Origin: Sphingobacterium sp. UBA4616
GTDB taxonomy: Bacteria; Bacteroidota; Bacteroidia; Sphingobacteriales; Sphingobacteriaceae
Assembly: GCA_002386525.1 (NCBI GenBank)
Contig: DGIS01000025.1
Coordinates: 13,740 to 77,739, forward strand
Reading direction: 5' to 3'
DNA: 64,000 nt
In this document: in pieces, positions 35,608-44,639 of the stretch
Layout of the letters: each line of letters opens with the position of its first letter
Numbering within the stretch: position 1 is the first letter of the stretch
Translations under genes and position numbers: made by a program
Notes under the pieces: generated by a model
Seen by the model: only the letters and a program-made list of their open reading frames with translations
Database searches by the model: none
Told to the model about the DNA's origin: nothing

Positions 35608-35700
35608 AATTCACGCATAAATCGGTCACAAAAAGTAGAAACACGTTGGTCCATTGAAAAATGTAATCTACGTAGAGATGAAATTTCACGTATAAAGCGG
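35608..35700. repeat. Two direct copies of an 18-bp sequence
   Basis: AATTCACGCATAAATCGG (35608-35625) and ATTTCACGTATAAAGCGG (35683-35700) match at 14 of 18 positions, 75 bp apart, in the gap before the acidic repeat gene and after the SDR start. They could be regulator sites, or chance. Confidence 0.35.
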
Positions 35701-35770
35701 CATTTATAGCGTAGTTAATCAATCAACAATTGTCTAATATGCAGTGTCCTACAAATAAAATACGTGTAAC

Positions 35771-36190
35771 ATGAACAGAAAAAAAATAACGCACGATCAG
35801 CATCAAGGTATGCCTATCATTGCATTTGCGATCATCTCACAACAGGATCCTGATCAAGATCTTTTTGAAAATGAATCCGATGAAGATCCAGAAATCCCAG
35901 AAGAGGATGATCTCGGTATTCAAGAAGAAATTGATTTTGAGGATGAAAGTGAATTTGACGATGAAACCATCGCCGGAGAAGATGATCTGGATATCCAAGA
36001 AGAAATTGATTTTGAGGATGAGAGTGAATTTGACGATGAAACCATCCCCGAAGAAGATGATCTGGATATCCAAGAAGAAAGTGGCTTTGACGATGAAACT
36101 ATCGCCAAAAATGAAAAGGCAAATGATGCAGAAGATCTGCCCCTTCAACCGCCAACAGAGCCATCAGATGTAGAGCAAAGAACCATTTAA
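35771..36190 (+). CDS. Acidic tandem-repeat protein, 139 residues
   Basis: I do not recognise a family. After a 25-residue basic/neutral start (MNRKKITHDQHQG), almost half of the residues are Asp or Glu. A 25-residue unit, EDDLGIQEEIDFEDE followed by SEFDDETIAG, occurs twice and then as a shortened third copy at about residues 45-110; it equals 75 bp in the DNA. There is no signal peptide. The end is PSDVEQRTI. After the TAA the +1 frame remains open to 36299 with a protein-like C-terminus (VGHYSKRIDVINNPFVPSDQ), so a longer protein may have been frameshifted. Such acidic proteins may bind cations or basic partners. A second, degraded copy lies at 42873-42950. Confidence 0.6.
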   Translation: MNRKKITHDQHQGMPIIAFAIISQQDPDQDLFENESDEDPEIPEEDDLGIQEEIDFEDESEFDDETIAGEDDLDIQEEIDFEDESEFDDETIPEEDDLDIQEESGFDDETIAKNEKANDAEDLPLQPPTEPSDVEQRTI

Positions 36191-36487
36191 CAATCAACGT
36201 GTGGGACACTATAGCAAACGGATTGATGTAATTAATAATCCGTTTGTTCCTAGTGATCAAATCAAAGGAGGACGCCCAATGTATCAGAGAAAATGCTGAA
36301 AACAAACCATCAATTGGTCAGTCAATGGTTATTAGACCTTAAATTATTTTTATCTTCAGCTCGTTCCAAGAACGTGAAAACAGTGGAATGAAAGTACGTA
36401 ATACGCAGTGACTGGTCTATCTCGCCTCATAAACTATATTGAAGTAAATACTATGAGCCTCATGCCCTAAGTTTGGTATTTCTTCAC

Positions 36488-36847
36488 TTAACTTGAAAGT
36501 CTCTTTAAGATTACCCTTCTCAGTCTTTCCTCGTTTTGATCCCCCCAGTAACCCAGCGCGGAAATTACAGGAATCAAACTTATCCCGAAATCGGTAAGCG
36601 AATATTCAACTTTCGGCGGAACGACAGGATATATTTTCTTGGTGATAAGCTCATGATCCTCCAGTTCTTTTAGCTGGAGGTTAAGGACCCGTCGAGAAGC
36701 ATCCGGTATTTTACGCAGCAATTCACTGGGTCTTTTATATCCTTGGTTGATAAACCACAGCAAACGGATTTTCCATTTGCCATAAAGCACTTCACCTATC
36801 AAGTCAAGGCCACAGTTCAGATTTGGAATTACTTTTCTTTCATACAT
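36488..36847 (-). CDS. HxlR-family transcription regulator
   Basis: This is a 119-residue winged-helix regulator. The family motif LIGEVLYGKWKIRLLWFI (helices 1-2) is followed by RPSELLRKIPDASRRVLNLQ and KELEDHELITKKIYPVVPPK (wing), then VEYSLTDFG. The start MYERKVIPNLNCGLDL is the usual HxlR opening with a Cys at 12, which may act as a redox or aldehyde sensor. The divergent SDR gene starts 130 bp away and is the probable target, as HxlR proteins commonly control a neighbouring oxidoreductase. Confidence 0.9.
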   Translation of the reverse strand: MYERKVIPNLNCGLDLIGEVLYGKWKIRLLWFINQGYKRPSELLRKIPDASRRVLNLQLKELEDHELITKKIYPVVPPKVEYSLTDFGISLIPVISALGYWGDQNEERLRRVILKRLSS

Positions 36848-36976
36848 TTTTCAAAATTAAACGTATGAACCCATTTGTACAATAGGGGAAAAATTTATCC
36901 CTATATGATTAGTAAATCCCTACTTGCACAGACTATTTTTATACGCCAATTTTGTCCTGTAAACAAAGCATAAAAA

Positions 36977-37768
36977 ATGGAACAGTTTAAATTCAACAAT
37001 GAGTTATCCAACAAGATTGCCCTGGTAACTGGGGGTACAAAAGGAACTGGGAGGGCAATTGCAGAAAGACTATTACAGGCCGGAGCAACAGTAATCATTA
37101 CCGCGAGAAACGCTCCTGAAAAAGAAAATAGTAATCTGCATTACATTACGTCTGATCTGAGCACGGCAGAGGGAACCCAAAAATTAGTGAGCGCGGTGCT
37201 TGCAAACTATGGAAGGCTAGACATTCTGATAAACAATCTCGGTGGATCATCTACCCCTGCAGGAGGTTTCGCTGCCCTCAGTGATGAAGATTGGGAATCG
37301 ACCATACAGACTAACCTTTTGGCACCGATACGTCTCGACAGGAGCTTTTTACCACAGATGATCGAACGCAGAAACGGGGTAATTATTCACATTGCTTCTA
37401 TTCAAGGCAAATTACCCTTATATGATTCAACGTTACCATACGCAGCGGCAAAAGCTGGATTGAGAAACTATAGCAAAAGCTTATCAAACGAAGTTACGCC
37501 CAAAGGCATTCGTGTCCTAACAGTTTCCCCTGGGTGGATCAATACCGCAACATCCGAAGCCTGGTTAGGTGAAATTGCCATAAACTCAAACAGCACTGTA
37601 GAGGAAGCGCAACAGGGCGTAATGGATGCATTGGGGGGAATTCCTTTCGGAAGACCTGCTGAACCCGCAGAAGTAGCTGAACTTGTCGGCTTCCTCGTTT
37701 CACCAAGAGCTAGCTATCTAACAGGAACTGAATATGTAATTGACGGCGGAACAATACCGACCATTTAG
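36977..37768 (+). CDS. SDR-family oxidoreductase controlled by the HxlR gene
   Basis: This is a 263-residue classical SDR. The cofactor loop TGGTKGTG sits at about 18-25, NNLG in place of NNAG at about 87, the catalytic Ser in IHIASIQ and the Tyr in LPYAAAKAG. The C-terminal region includes GIPFGRPAEPAEVAELVGFL and ends VIDGGTIPTI. It probably reduces a small carbonyl or oxidises an alcohol with NAD(P)(H). Divergent orientation to the HxlR regulator suggests that it is induced by a substrate such as an aldehyde or quinone, which is inference. Confidence 0.9.
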   Translation: MEQFKFNNELSNKIALVTGGTKGTGRAIAERLLQAGATVIITARNAPEKENSNLHYITSDLSTAEGTQKLVSAVLANYGRLDILINNLGGSSTPAGGFAALSDEDWESTIQTNLLAPIRLDRSFLPQMIERRNGVIIHIASIQGKLPLYDSTLPYAAAKAGLRNYSKSLSNEVTPKGIRVLTVSPGWINTATSEAWLGEIAINSNSTVEEAQQGVMDALGGIPFGRPAEPAEVAELVGFLVSPRASYLTGTEYVIDGGTIPTI

Positions 37769-38080
37769 TAATGATCTAACCTCAGTAAAACACAAAGCGA
37801 ATTTGAGCTTGGCGTTTAAGTTTACGAACATGATTTACGAGTGACTAACGGCAGAACTAAATACCTAAAAAGACAATTTATCACGATGAAATCTGCTTTC
37901 TGGGCCTAAGCCATCTCGAATGTGACTAGAGCGTTTCAAACACCGCTTTATCTGCATGCGATATCTAAAGAAATTTAGCAACCCATTTTGCAAATCGATT
38001 CAATTAAAGACTTCATTACCGCTGAAAAGCGTAAAACATCCAGCAAGAGTTCGAAACCCTGAGATGAGGTTAGCATAACA
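37769..38080. other. Spacer with unrecognised short open stretches
   Basis: No gene is found. Two short open stretches on the plus strand (HDLRVTNGRTKYLKRQFITM near 37825-37905, and FQTPLYLHAISK with later LQIDSIKDFITAEKRK near 37930-38060) read like protein but have no start, are interrupted, and I recognise no family. They may be relics. Confidence 0.3.
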
Positions 38081-38112
38081 AAAAGCCATTATCGAAAACA
38101 ATAATGGCTTTT
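38081..38112. terminator. Hairpin terminator
   Basis: AAAAGCCATTAT (38081-38092) pairs with ATAATGGCTTTT (38101-38112) around an 8-base loop and is followed by more T. It can end transcripts from either side; the fimbrillin-like gene on the minus strand ends 90 bp away. Confidence 0.75.
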
Positions 38113-38201
38113 TTTGATTTAATTAAACGAAATTCTTAAAGAGTCTCTATTTTAAATCCAGGTAATCTATACCCGCTTTCAGCTTACAAAAAGAGTCAAA
38201 A

Positions 38202-39770
38202 TTAATTTACAACTATAGTGCCTTTAACACATCTCACGTAGCTTGGACTAGTACGAAATCCTGTATCAAAGCCGGCCGAAGTCTCACTAAAACTCCATTG
38301 AGTGCCATGATTAACTCCATAATAGCTTCTAGAATTTGATGCCCAGTAAAAACCTGAGTTTGAAATAGTAATCGGAGCTTTGGTTCGATTCCACAGCGTA
38401 CTAGACGCCGTGCTAGCACCATTCCAGTACAAATCTGGAGTCTTTGGCAATATAACAACAGCATTACCATTAGAAATTCGAACGCCCTGCCGACCATTTT
38501 CTGTGACCAAACTTTTAGTCGACCCTATGCTTATTGCCTGAAAATCTGCATGACTAGGCGTTCTCCATCCGCCGCCATTTGTCGTTACCTTCGAGCAAGG
38601 ATCTCCTACAGGATTGTAAGCATATGCCTCTCCGCTCTTAAGGCTTTGCCAACCAAATGCTGTCCCCAATTCTAGATTAGGTGCAAAGGAATAAGCACCA
38701 TTGATCTCTGACAAGTTTCCTGGTGCCCATTCCAATCCGTTTATTACAGTAGAATTCTTTTTTAGCGTTAGACTTAACTTGTAGGACTTTCCTCTTGTTA
38801 ACGGAACATTAGGAATAGTCAAGTCTTTTACTTCTCCGCCAACATTAATACCACTGATTTTTATATTTCCAAGACCGTCGGGCGCTGCCAGAAGAAAGGG
38901 TGATGATTGTGCATATTGTCTTGTTCCATCAATTGTCATATTGATGGGATAACCTTGTGAAATTAAATCTTCACCTTTATAAGTTAAACTCGCGTCACTC
39001 ACTTTTAAAGAAAGTCCACTATAATGGGAAGATGCGTTCCAGCTACCAATTGCATTGATGTTTCCAACATTCTTAGAATCTAAACTAACAGTGATTTCGC
39101 AAAACAAATGTTCGAACAACACATCAATATAATTGGTCCCGTAATTCAAAACTTTATCTATTCGAGTGTACATCTGATCTAAATTCTGGCCACCGCTTTG
39201 TGTCAGTAGCCTACCTACCACAGCCTTATCAAGATCTTCGTTGGAAGGTGGCAAAGCAACCGTATAAAGTTTAGTATTGTTACTCTGAAATATAAAGGTA
39301 TATTTCTCACCAGCATTAAATTTGTATTCACTGCCAGACGTGGGAGTAGTATCTCCGACTTTGTATCGGTTAAATCCTACATATTTACCATCCTTATCAT
39401 AGTATGTTACCGAATATAGCGTACCAATTTCTACCGCCGATCGTCCAACTTGAGCAACTAAATTTGTACTTGCTGATTGCGCTTTTGCCATAAGACCGCT
39501 AGAAGTTTCCGATAAAACACACTCAATCGAGTATTTATCATCAACATTTACAGAATAACGATTCTCTGCACTGACTGCTTTCGAAGTTGTTGCTTTGGTT
39601 GCAATAGCTGAATTAGTATTGAAACTATTGATTTTGGAATCAAAAATTACCTTTACCGCATCGCCCTCATGAATTTGGTTGGAATGTTCCTTTTTACATG
39701 AATTCAGCAAAAAACAGAAAACTAATACGCCAGAACCAATAACTATTTTATGTTTAAAATTTCTTTTCAT
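38202..39770 (-). CDS. Fimbrillin-like lipoprotein
   Basis: The protein has 522 residues. The lipoprotein signal runs MKRNFKHKIVIGSGVLVFCF to LLNSC, with Cys at 25 as the acceptor. The middle (about 60-340) resembles the Mfa/FimA-like fimbrillin domains of Bacteroidota, with a conserved strand and a loop ending NVPLTRGKSYKLSLTL, the usual domain boundary. The C-terminal 170 residues, starting at EWAPGNLSEINGAYSF and with TTNGGGWRTPSHADFQAI and SPSYVRCVKG, form a fold similar to the C-terminal domain found in Fibrobacter-type proteins and formylglycine-generating-like lectins. It is probably a pilus or adhesion subunit on the cell surface. It is 15 bp after the 57-residue companion gene. Confidence 0.75.
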   Translation of the reverse strand: MKRNFKHKIVIGSGVLVFCFLLNSCKKEHSNQIHEGDAVKVIFDSKINSFNTNSAIATKATTSKAVSAENRYSVNVDDKYSIECVLSETSSGLMAKAQSASTNLVAQVGRSAVEIGTLYSVTYYDKDGKYVGFNRYKVGDTTPTSGSEYKFNAGEKYTFIFQSNNTKLYTVALPPSNEDLDKAVVGRLLTQSGGQNLDQMYTRIDKVLNYGTNYIDVLFEHLFCEITVSLDSKNVGNINAIGSWNASSHYSGLSLKVSDASLTYKGEDLISQGYPINMTIDGTRQYAQSSPFLLAAPDGLGNIKISGINVGGEVKDLTIPNVPLTRGKSYKLSLTLKKNSTVINGLEWAPGNLSEINGAYSFAPNLELGTAFGWQSLKSGEAYAYNPVGDPCSKVTTNGGGWRTPSHADFQAISIGSTKSLVTENGRQGVRISNGNAVVILPKTPDLYWNGASTASSTLWNRTKAPITISNSGFYWASNSRSYYGVNHGTQWSFSETSAGFDTGFRTSPSYVRCVKGTIVVN

Positions 39771-39785
39771 TATATTTAACTTTAT

Positions 39786-39959
39786 TTACCACGTAATTTC
39801 CCAGTCTTTATTCTCGCCAGGTTTCCATTCATGTGCTATACCACCGCCAGATCCATCACCTGGTATCACAATAGCTGAACTTGCTGCTAGAGAATTTTCC
39901 ATTTTAATGTCCATCACCTCTACGCGAGGAGGAACATATTTCTTTTTGACATCTTTCAT
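39786..39959 (-). CDS. Small companion protein of the fimbrillin-like gene, 57 residues
   Basis: The frame starts at ATG 39959 (MKDVKKKYVPPRVEVMDI) and ends KDWEITW. Small proteins of this form, with a Lys-rich start, a Tyr-Val-Pro-Pro-Arg-Val-Glu-Val stretch, an Ala/Ser-rich middle, a Gly-rich turn (GDGSGGG) and a Trp-containing end, are found upstream of fimbrillin-like and other surface-protein genes in this phylum. There is no classical signal peptide. The stop is 15 bp before the next start, so it is in one operon. Confidence 0.65.
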   Translation of the reverse strand: MKDVKKKYVPPRVEVMDIKMENSLAASSAIVIPGDGSGGGIAHEWKPGENKDWEITW

Positions 39960-40256
39960 CTTTTATCAATTTTAATCTTTTGTAATAATTTTGTTTTCAT
40001 ACTTCAAAAAGACTTTGCAATAGCGATTTTTTGAAACTTTTCAAGCATTATTAGACAAATCAAAACAATCCTGTAATCATAAAAAACAAGCGGAAGCGAT
40101 AAACACCATTTTTAGGTATGGTTATAATTAGTTATCCCCAGAAATTGGTAGTTAAATGTCTACAAGATTCACAAATACCTTGTTTTAAGCACTTTTGAAA
40201 CTAATCAATAGTCTAAAAGACTTATATTAGAGGTCAAAAAAAATACAATATAACCT
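39960..40256. other. Divergent promoter region
   Basis: This AT-rich stretch lies between the fimbrillin operon (minus) and the response regulator (plus). It has several TTATAATT-type boxes but no site I would call confidently. It must contain both promoters and any binding site of the response regulator. Confidence 0.4.
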
Positions 40257-40886
40257 ATGAAAGAGGTAAAAATGGCAGTGATCTTGGATGATGAAAAACT
40301 ATTCGCTAACTCCTTCTCACTTTTATTAGAGAAATATAAAATATTTGAACACGTACTTGTGTTTAATCAATTTAACGAGATGATCAATTACCTTATCCAA
40401 GAAGAGAGAAAAAACATTCATTTTTTTTTAGACTATTTTTTGGGAGACAATAATGGCGCTAGTGTACTTCAAGATATCAAAAGACTTGCTAAACACCCTC
40501 ATTTTATTTTTTTATCATCAACCACAAGCCCACATATTATCCACAATATGCTACAGGTTAGACCAAACGGAATTATTAGCAAATCCTGTGAAATATCCTC
40601 ATTGATTGCATGTATAAAAGCTGTGGAAATAAATGAATTATATATAGAAGAGTCATTGAAAGTTCTACACGATAATGCTCATAAGGATTCGATCGTTTTT
40701 TCTCAAAGGGAAATTCAGCTCCTTTATCTTTTTATGAGCGGGCTGAGTATTGCGCAAGCGGCAGAAAAAGCATGTCTGAGTACACATACAATTATAACCT
40801 ACCGTAAAAAAATGATGGCTAAAGCAAATTGTCATTCTATTGTTCAACTATTAAAAATAGCAAAAGACCATGGCATTATTAACTAA
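40257..40886 (+). CDS. LuxR-type response regulator
   Basis: The protein has 209 residues. The receiver (about 5-120) has the acidic pair LDDEK and phospho-acceptor Asp59 in HFFLDYFLGD; the loop is unusual, with FLGD following the Asp. The C-terminal domain (about 140-205) is a GerE/LuxR helix-turn-helix: FSQREIQLLYLFMSGLSIAQ, then AAEKACLSTHTIITYRKKMM. It works with the histidine kinase of the next gene: their coding regions overlap by 17 bp, so they are translated together. The divergent fimbrillin operon is the likely target. Confidence 0.9.
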   Translation: MKEVKMAVILDDEKLFANSFSLLLEKYKIFEHVLVFNQFNEMINYLIQEERKNIHFFLDYFLGDNNGASVLQDIKRLAKHPHFIFLSSTTSPHIIHNMLQVRPNGIISKSCEISSLIACIKAVEINELYIEESLKVLHDNAHKDSIVFSQREIQLLYLFMSGLSIAQAAEKACLSTHTIITYRKKMMAKANCHSIVQLLKIAKDHGIIN

Positions 40887-42777
40887 ATCATTATCTATAT
40901 TATTTTTGTTTCTAAACATTACTAATGCTATTGGGCAATTTAATAATGATAATTTCTTAAAACTAATTGAAAATAATAAAGTTGAAAAAAGGGAATACTT
41001 GGATAAAATGGACATTTGGGTCGATAAAGAATTCTCGGCAGGCCGTACTTTTTCAAGGGAAGAGTTAACAGAACACTTAAAAACCTATCTCGCCTTGACA
41101 CAAAAACACAAGGAGTTTTATCTTTATAAAATCAATTATTACATCAAATTAGCCAATAATGCTCAATATGCAAATAGGAATGGTGAGTGCTTTTATTTCC
41201 TTGAAAAGGCAGAAAAAGAAATATTTAAGCTATTTAAACAACGCTCATTAATTGTCTCAGCAAGAAAAATAAATGTTTACTTAGAGAATAGAAACTACAA
41301 AAAAGTTGTTGATACGTACAGAAAAAATCGGTCCTATCTAAATACCTTACCCCAACTAATCAAAGATAAAGCGTTAAACCTTAATATTTCCATTGAATAT
41401 ATTTCGCTTTTTAACCCAGCCATGGAGGCCTGTGTTGAAATTGGAAATATTAAAGAAGCCGATAGTGTCTTCGCACTCTCCGAAAGAATTTACGCTGAAT
41501 TGAAACAAAAACTGCCCCAGGATAATTTACAAGCCCAATATGTTAATTTCTATCAAGCACACATCCGATATCAATACAGTTTAAATGGAGTTTTCAAAAA
41601 GGATAAAGCACTTCAAGCTTTAAATGAGATGAAACTAGCTGTCAATAGCGAGTTTGTTAATGCAAATGAAATTAATAATGATATCAGAAGCAAATATTAT
41701 TTATCCAAAGCCAAATATTATTTACGCGTCGGAATTAAAGATTCAACAAATTCCTACCTAGACTCACTTAGAAATGTCCCATTTTTAAATGAAGAACAAC
41801 ATTACGAAGCGAATGCCTTAACAACATTAATAGCTGAGAAAGAAGGAAATTACTACAAGGCTTACAATGAAATGAAAAAAGTTGCAATTTCAAGCGATTC
41901 GTTGCGGGCATTACTGGTCGATGATATAGATAAGCTTATTTATGCACATACAGAATCAGAAGTAAATCGCGAATTATTGCGAGTTTCCGAAGAGAAAGAA
42001 AATACGCGAAATCTTTGGATTATTTGCCTAATATCGATATTTATCATAGTTGGGACTCTAGTATATATTATCATAAAAAGGAGAGAAAAAGCATCAAAAA
42101 AGCGTATTGAAGAGTTAAATACTGAAGTAAACCTCCAGATTTCAATTATGGAAGAACGACTAGCATTTGTGAGAAGAGATGAAAAGAAAAGATTAGCTCA
42201 AGATCTGCACGATTCATTTTCCAGTAAAATTGCAAGTGTCAAACAGCGCTTGACAATACTACAAAATGAGAACATGAGCGCCGAACAGATCGAAAATGTT
42301 GATGTCCTCATCAATATTTCAAATGAATTGTATGACGAGTCTAGGAAACATAGCCACAATTTGTACACAGAAGATTTTATTAGCGATGACAAAACATACA
42401 TTGAAAATTTGATGAAAATCATCAAATATGCATTGCCTAAAAATAGATATGAAACAGAGATAAATATTGACCCAGGCGCGCTAGATAAAATCACTCTTGA
42501 AATCCGAATTCAACTTATCTATATATTTCAAGAAATATTAACAAATATAATTAAACATGCAAAGGCAAAAAAAATACAGATAGCTATTTATAAAGAAGAC
42601 AACAAATTGAACATATTAATTGAGGATAATGGAAAGGGGTTCAATGAAAATAAAAAGCTTAAACAAGGTATAGGATTTAAATCTATACAGAATAGGCTGG
42701 AAAATATCAACGGTAAACTCACTATATCATCAAATTCAACTAACACGTCTATCTTCATTGAAATTTTGGGGGTATAA
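40870..42777 (+). CDS. DesK/NarX-type sensor histidine kinase
   Basis: The protein has 635 residues with a signal-type first helix (MALLTKSLSILFLFLNITNA). The next 350 residues are helical, with TPR-like pairs, and lie in the periplasm, followed by a membrane helix at about 378-400 (WIICLISIFIIVGTLVYIII). The cytoplasmic part has the HisKA_3 domain with phospho-accepting His447 in RLAQDLHDSFSSKI, and an ATPase domain with QEILTNIIKHAKAK (N-box) and EDNGKGFNE plus GIGFKSIQNRLENING (G boxes). It phosphorylates the neighbouring LuxR regulator after sensing an unknown external cue. Confidence 0.9.
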   Translation: MALLTKSLSILFLFLNITNAIGQFNNDNFLKLIENNKVEKREYLDKMDIWVDKEFSAGRTFSREELTEHLKTYLALTQKHKEFYLYKINYYIKLANNAQYANRNGECFYFLEKAEKEIFKLFKQRSLIVSARKINVYLENRNYKKVVDTYRKNRSYLNTLPQLIKDKALNLNISIEYISLFNPAMEACVEIGNIKEADSVFALSERIYAELKQKLPQDNLQAQYVNFYQAHIRYQYSLNGVFKKDKALQALNEMKLAVNSEFVNANEINNDIRSKYYLSKAKYYLRVGIKDSTNSYLDSLRNVPFLNEEQHYEANALTTLIAEKEGNYYKAYNEMKKVAISSDSLRALLVDDIDKLIYAHTESEVNRELLRVSEEKENTRNLWIICLISIFIIVGTLVYIIIKRREKASKKRIEELNTEVNLQISIMEERLAFVRRDEKKRLAQDLHDSFSSKIASVKQRLTILQNENMSAEQIENVDVLINISNELYDESRKHSHNLYTEDFISDDKTYIENLMKIIKYALPKNRYETEINIDPGALDKITLEIRIQLIYIFQEILTNIIKHAKAKKIQIAIYKEDNKLNILIEDNGKGFNENKKLKQGIGFKSIQNRLENINGKLTISSNSTNTSIFIEILGV

Positions 42778-43040
42778 AAGCCTCTGGACTTGCAAATAAA
42801 AGCGGCAGTCTTAGTTAAGCAGTTTTTTAAGATATTTCTGTTTTTTACTAAATTGTCCGATTGTGAGATTCAGATGAAGATCCAGAAATGCCTGAAGAGG
42901 ATGATCTGGATATCCAAGAAGAAAGTGATCTCACTCCTCTTTACACATAGATCGGTGTATCGAATCTATGGCTTCACTAGTTTCTAATTTAATGAATAGA
43001 TACCGTTAATAGACCATTTTTAAAAGCAACTTGTGACATT
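42778..43040. other. Gap with a relic of the acidic repeat protein
   Basis: Between the kinase stop and the FGGY gene, 42873-42950 encodes DSDEDPEMPEEDDLDIQEES followed by DLTPLYT and a stop. This copies the start of the acidic repeat region of the gene at 35771 (its DESDEDPEIPEEDDL part). It has no start codon and no second repeat. The rest of the gap is AT-rich with nothing seen. The open frame at 42790-42987 overlaps this in another frame and is a shadow. Confidence 0.65.
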
Positions 43041-44639
43041 TTAGGAATAATTCTCAGCAGCTTTCGCTATCAATAATCCTCTTTTATAACGCGTCAAAAA
43101 TTGATCAAATCCTTCTTTGTCCATTCGATCAGGATACACTATTTGATATTCCTTTTTCTTAAATACATTGTTGGACAGGTAAGCGCTGAGGGTCTCGCCT
43201 TCCAACCTATCTTTCGAGTAAGAAGCAAGAAGAGCCATCCCCCACGCCCCACCTTCGCCAGCTGTTGACATTACGGAGATCGGTACATTGAGCACTGCTG
43301 CACAGACTTTTTGTACAACATCCGGTGTCTTGAATAAGCCTCCGTGAGCACATATGTGATCAAACGAAAAATTTTCATCATTTGTTAATATATCCATTCC
43401 TATCCTGAGCACTGCAAATGCTGAAAAAAGTTGCGTCCGCATAAAGTTTGCAAGATTGAAATTACTTTCGGCTGTACGAATAAATAGTGGGCGTCCCTTT
43501 ACTATTTCTGTAATATTTTCGGCTGAATAATAACCATAACTCATTAAACCTCCGCAATCCCGATCACCTGACATTGCTTGATTGAATAATACATTGAATA
43601 ATTCGTCTCTATCTGTTTTCAATCCCATACTTTTACAAAATTCACCGAATATATTAATCCATGCATTAATATCGCTGGAACAATTATTAGCAAGAATAAT
43701 CCCTATCGTATTTCCTTCAGGTGTTGCCATAATATCTATTTCAGAATAGATGTTACTAAGCTTTTTTTCCAAAACAAATTGTGCAAAAATAGATGTACCC
43801 ACAGATATGTTTCCTGTACGCTTTTGAATACTGTTTGTCGCAACAATACCCGTTGCGCCGTCTCCTTCCGGAGCACACATTGGAATACCTCCACCTAATA
43901 AACCAGACGGATCCAACAATATGGCACCCTGCTCATGCAGATTTCCTGCAGGTTCACCGGCTATCCGAACAACTGGCATGATGTCCAATAATGTCCAAGA
44001 GTATTTTCTGTCAGCAATCAAAGTGTCAAACTTATGAATCAACCCCTCATCAAATTGCTTTTTTATTTCATCCACAGGAAACATGCCCGAAGCATCACCT
44101 ATTCCCAAAACCTTTTCACCGGTCAAAAGCCAATGCACATATCCAGACAATGTTGTGATATAATTGATATCACTGACATGCGGTTCATTATCCAAAATAG
44201 CTTGATAGAGATGAGATATACTCCAACGTTGGGGAATCTTACTTTTAAAACTTCGAGTGAGCTGTGAAGATGCTTCTGACGTTGTTGCATTACGCCAAGT
44301 GCGGAATGGCACCAGTAATTTTCCAGATTTATTGAGTACAATATAGCCCTGCATCATGGCGGAACATCCAATGGTACCTATTTTCCGTAAAGGAATACCA
44401 AATTTACTTTGTACCTCTGTTGAAACTTGTTTAAACGCTTCCTGGATACCGGTAATTATTTCTTTTTCACAGTAGGTCCAAAAACCGTCGATAAGTTTAT
44501 TCTCCCAATCGTAGATACCGGAACTAATGATTTCAAAATTTTGATCGATTAATACAGCTTTGATCCGAGTTGAACCCAGCTCAATACCGAGAGCAGTGTT
44601 GCCCTGTAATATGCTTTCTCTAATGACGCGAGTATTCAT
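43041..44639 (-). CDS. FGGY-family carbohydrate kinase
   Basis: The protein has 532 residues of the glycerol/xylulokinase fold. The N-terminal ATPase core is ALGIELGSTRIKAVLIDQNF (with the ELGSTRIK phosphate loop), and the second core is GTIGCSAMMQGYIVL. The C-terminal half has GTSIFAQFVLEKKLSN, HICAHGGLFKTPDVVQK and AGEGGAWGMALLASY near the end. It phosphorylates a ketose or polyol with ATP; the substrate is not predictable, but a xylulose- or ribulose-type sugar is plausible. It is divergent from the Fsr-like transporter gene and next to the polysaccharide locus, so it could process a released sugar. Confidence 0.85.
   Translation of the reverse strand: MNTRVIRESILQGNTALGIELGSTRIKAVLIDQNFEIISSGIYDWENKLIDGFWTYCEKEIITGIQEAFKQVSTEVQSKFGIPLRKIGTIGCSAMMQGYIVLNKSGKLLVPFRTWRNATTSEASSQLTRSFKSKIPQRWSISHLYQAILDNEPHVSDINYITTLSGYVHWLLTGEKVLGIGDASGMFPVDEIKKQFDEGLIHKFDTLIADRKYSWTLLDIMPVVRIAGEPAGNLHEQGAILLDPSGLLGGGIPMCAPEGDGATGIVATNSIQKRTGNISVGTSIFAQFVLEKKLSNIYSEIDIMATPEGNTIGIILANNCSSDINAWINIFGEFCKSMGLKTDRDELFNVLFNQAMSGDRDCGGLMSYGYYSAENITEIVKGRPLFIRTAESNFNLANFMRTQLFSAFAVLRIGMDILTNDENFSFDHICAHGGLFKTPDVVQKVCAAVLNVPISVMSTAGEGGAWGMALLASYSKDRLEGETLSAYLSNNVFKKKEYQIVYPDRMDKEGFDQFLTRYKRGLLIAKAAENYS

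Noticed and set aside
35837..36148. Minus-strand 103-residue hydrophobic frame under the acidic repeat gene
   Set aside because: Reverse complements of Asp/Glu-rich repeats always give Phe/Ile/Leu-rich frames; it is an artefact of the repeats.
35771..36190. Repeats as a CRISPR array
   Set aside because: The 75-bp unit is inside an open acidic coding frame, has no unique spacers between copies and no cas genes are near.
42790..42987. 65-residue plus-strand frame
   Set aside because: Its sequence is a shifted reading of the acidic-repeat relic and has no domain.
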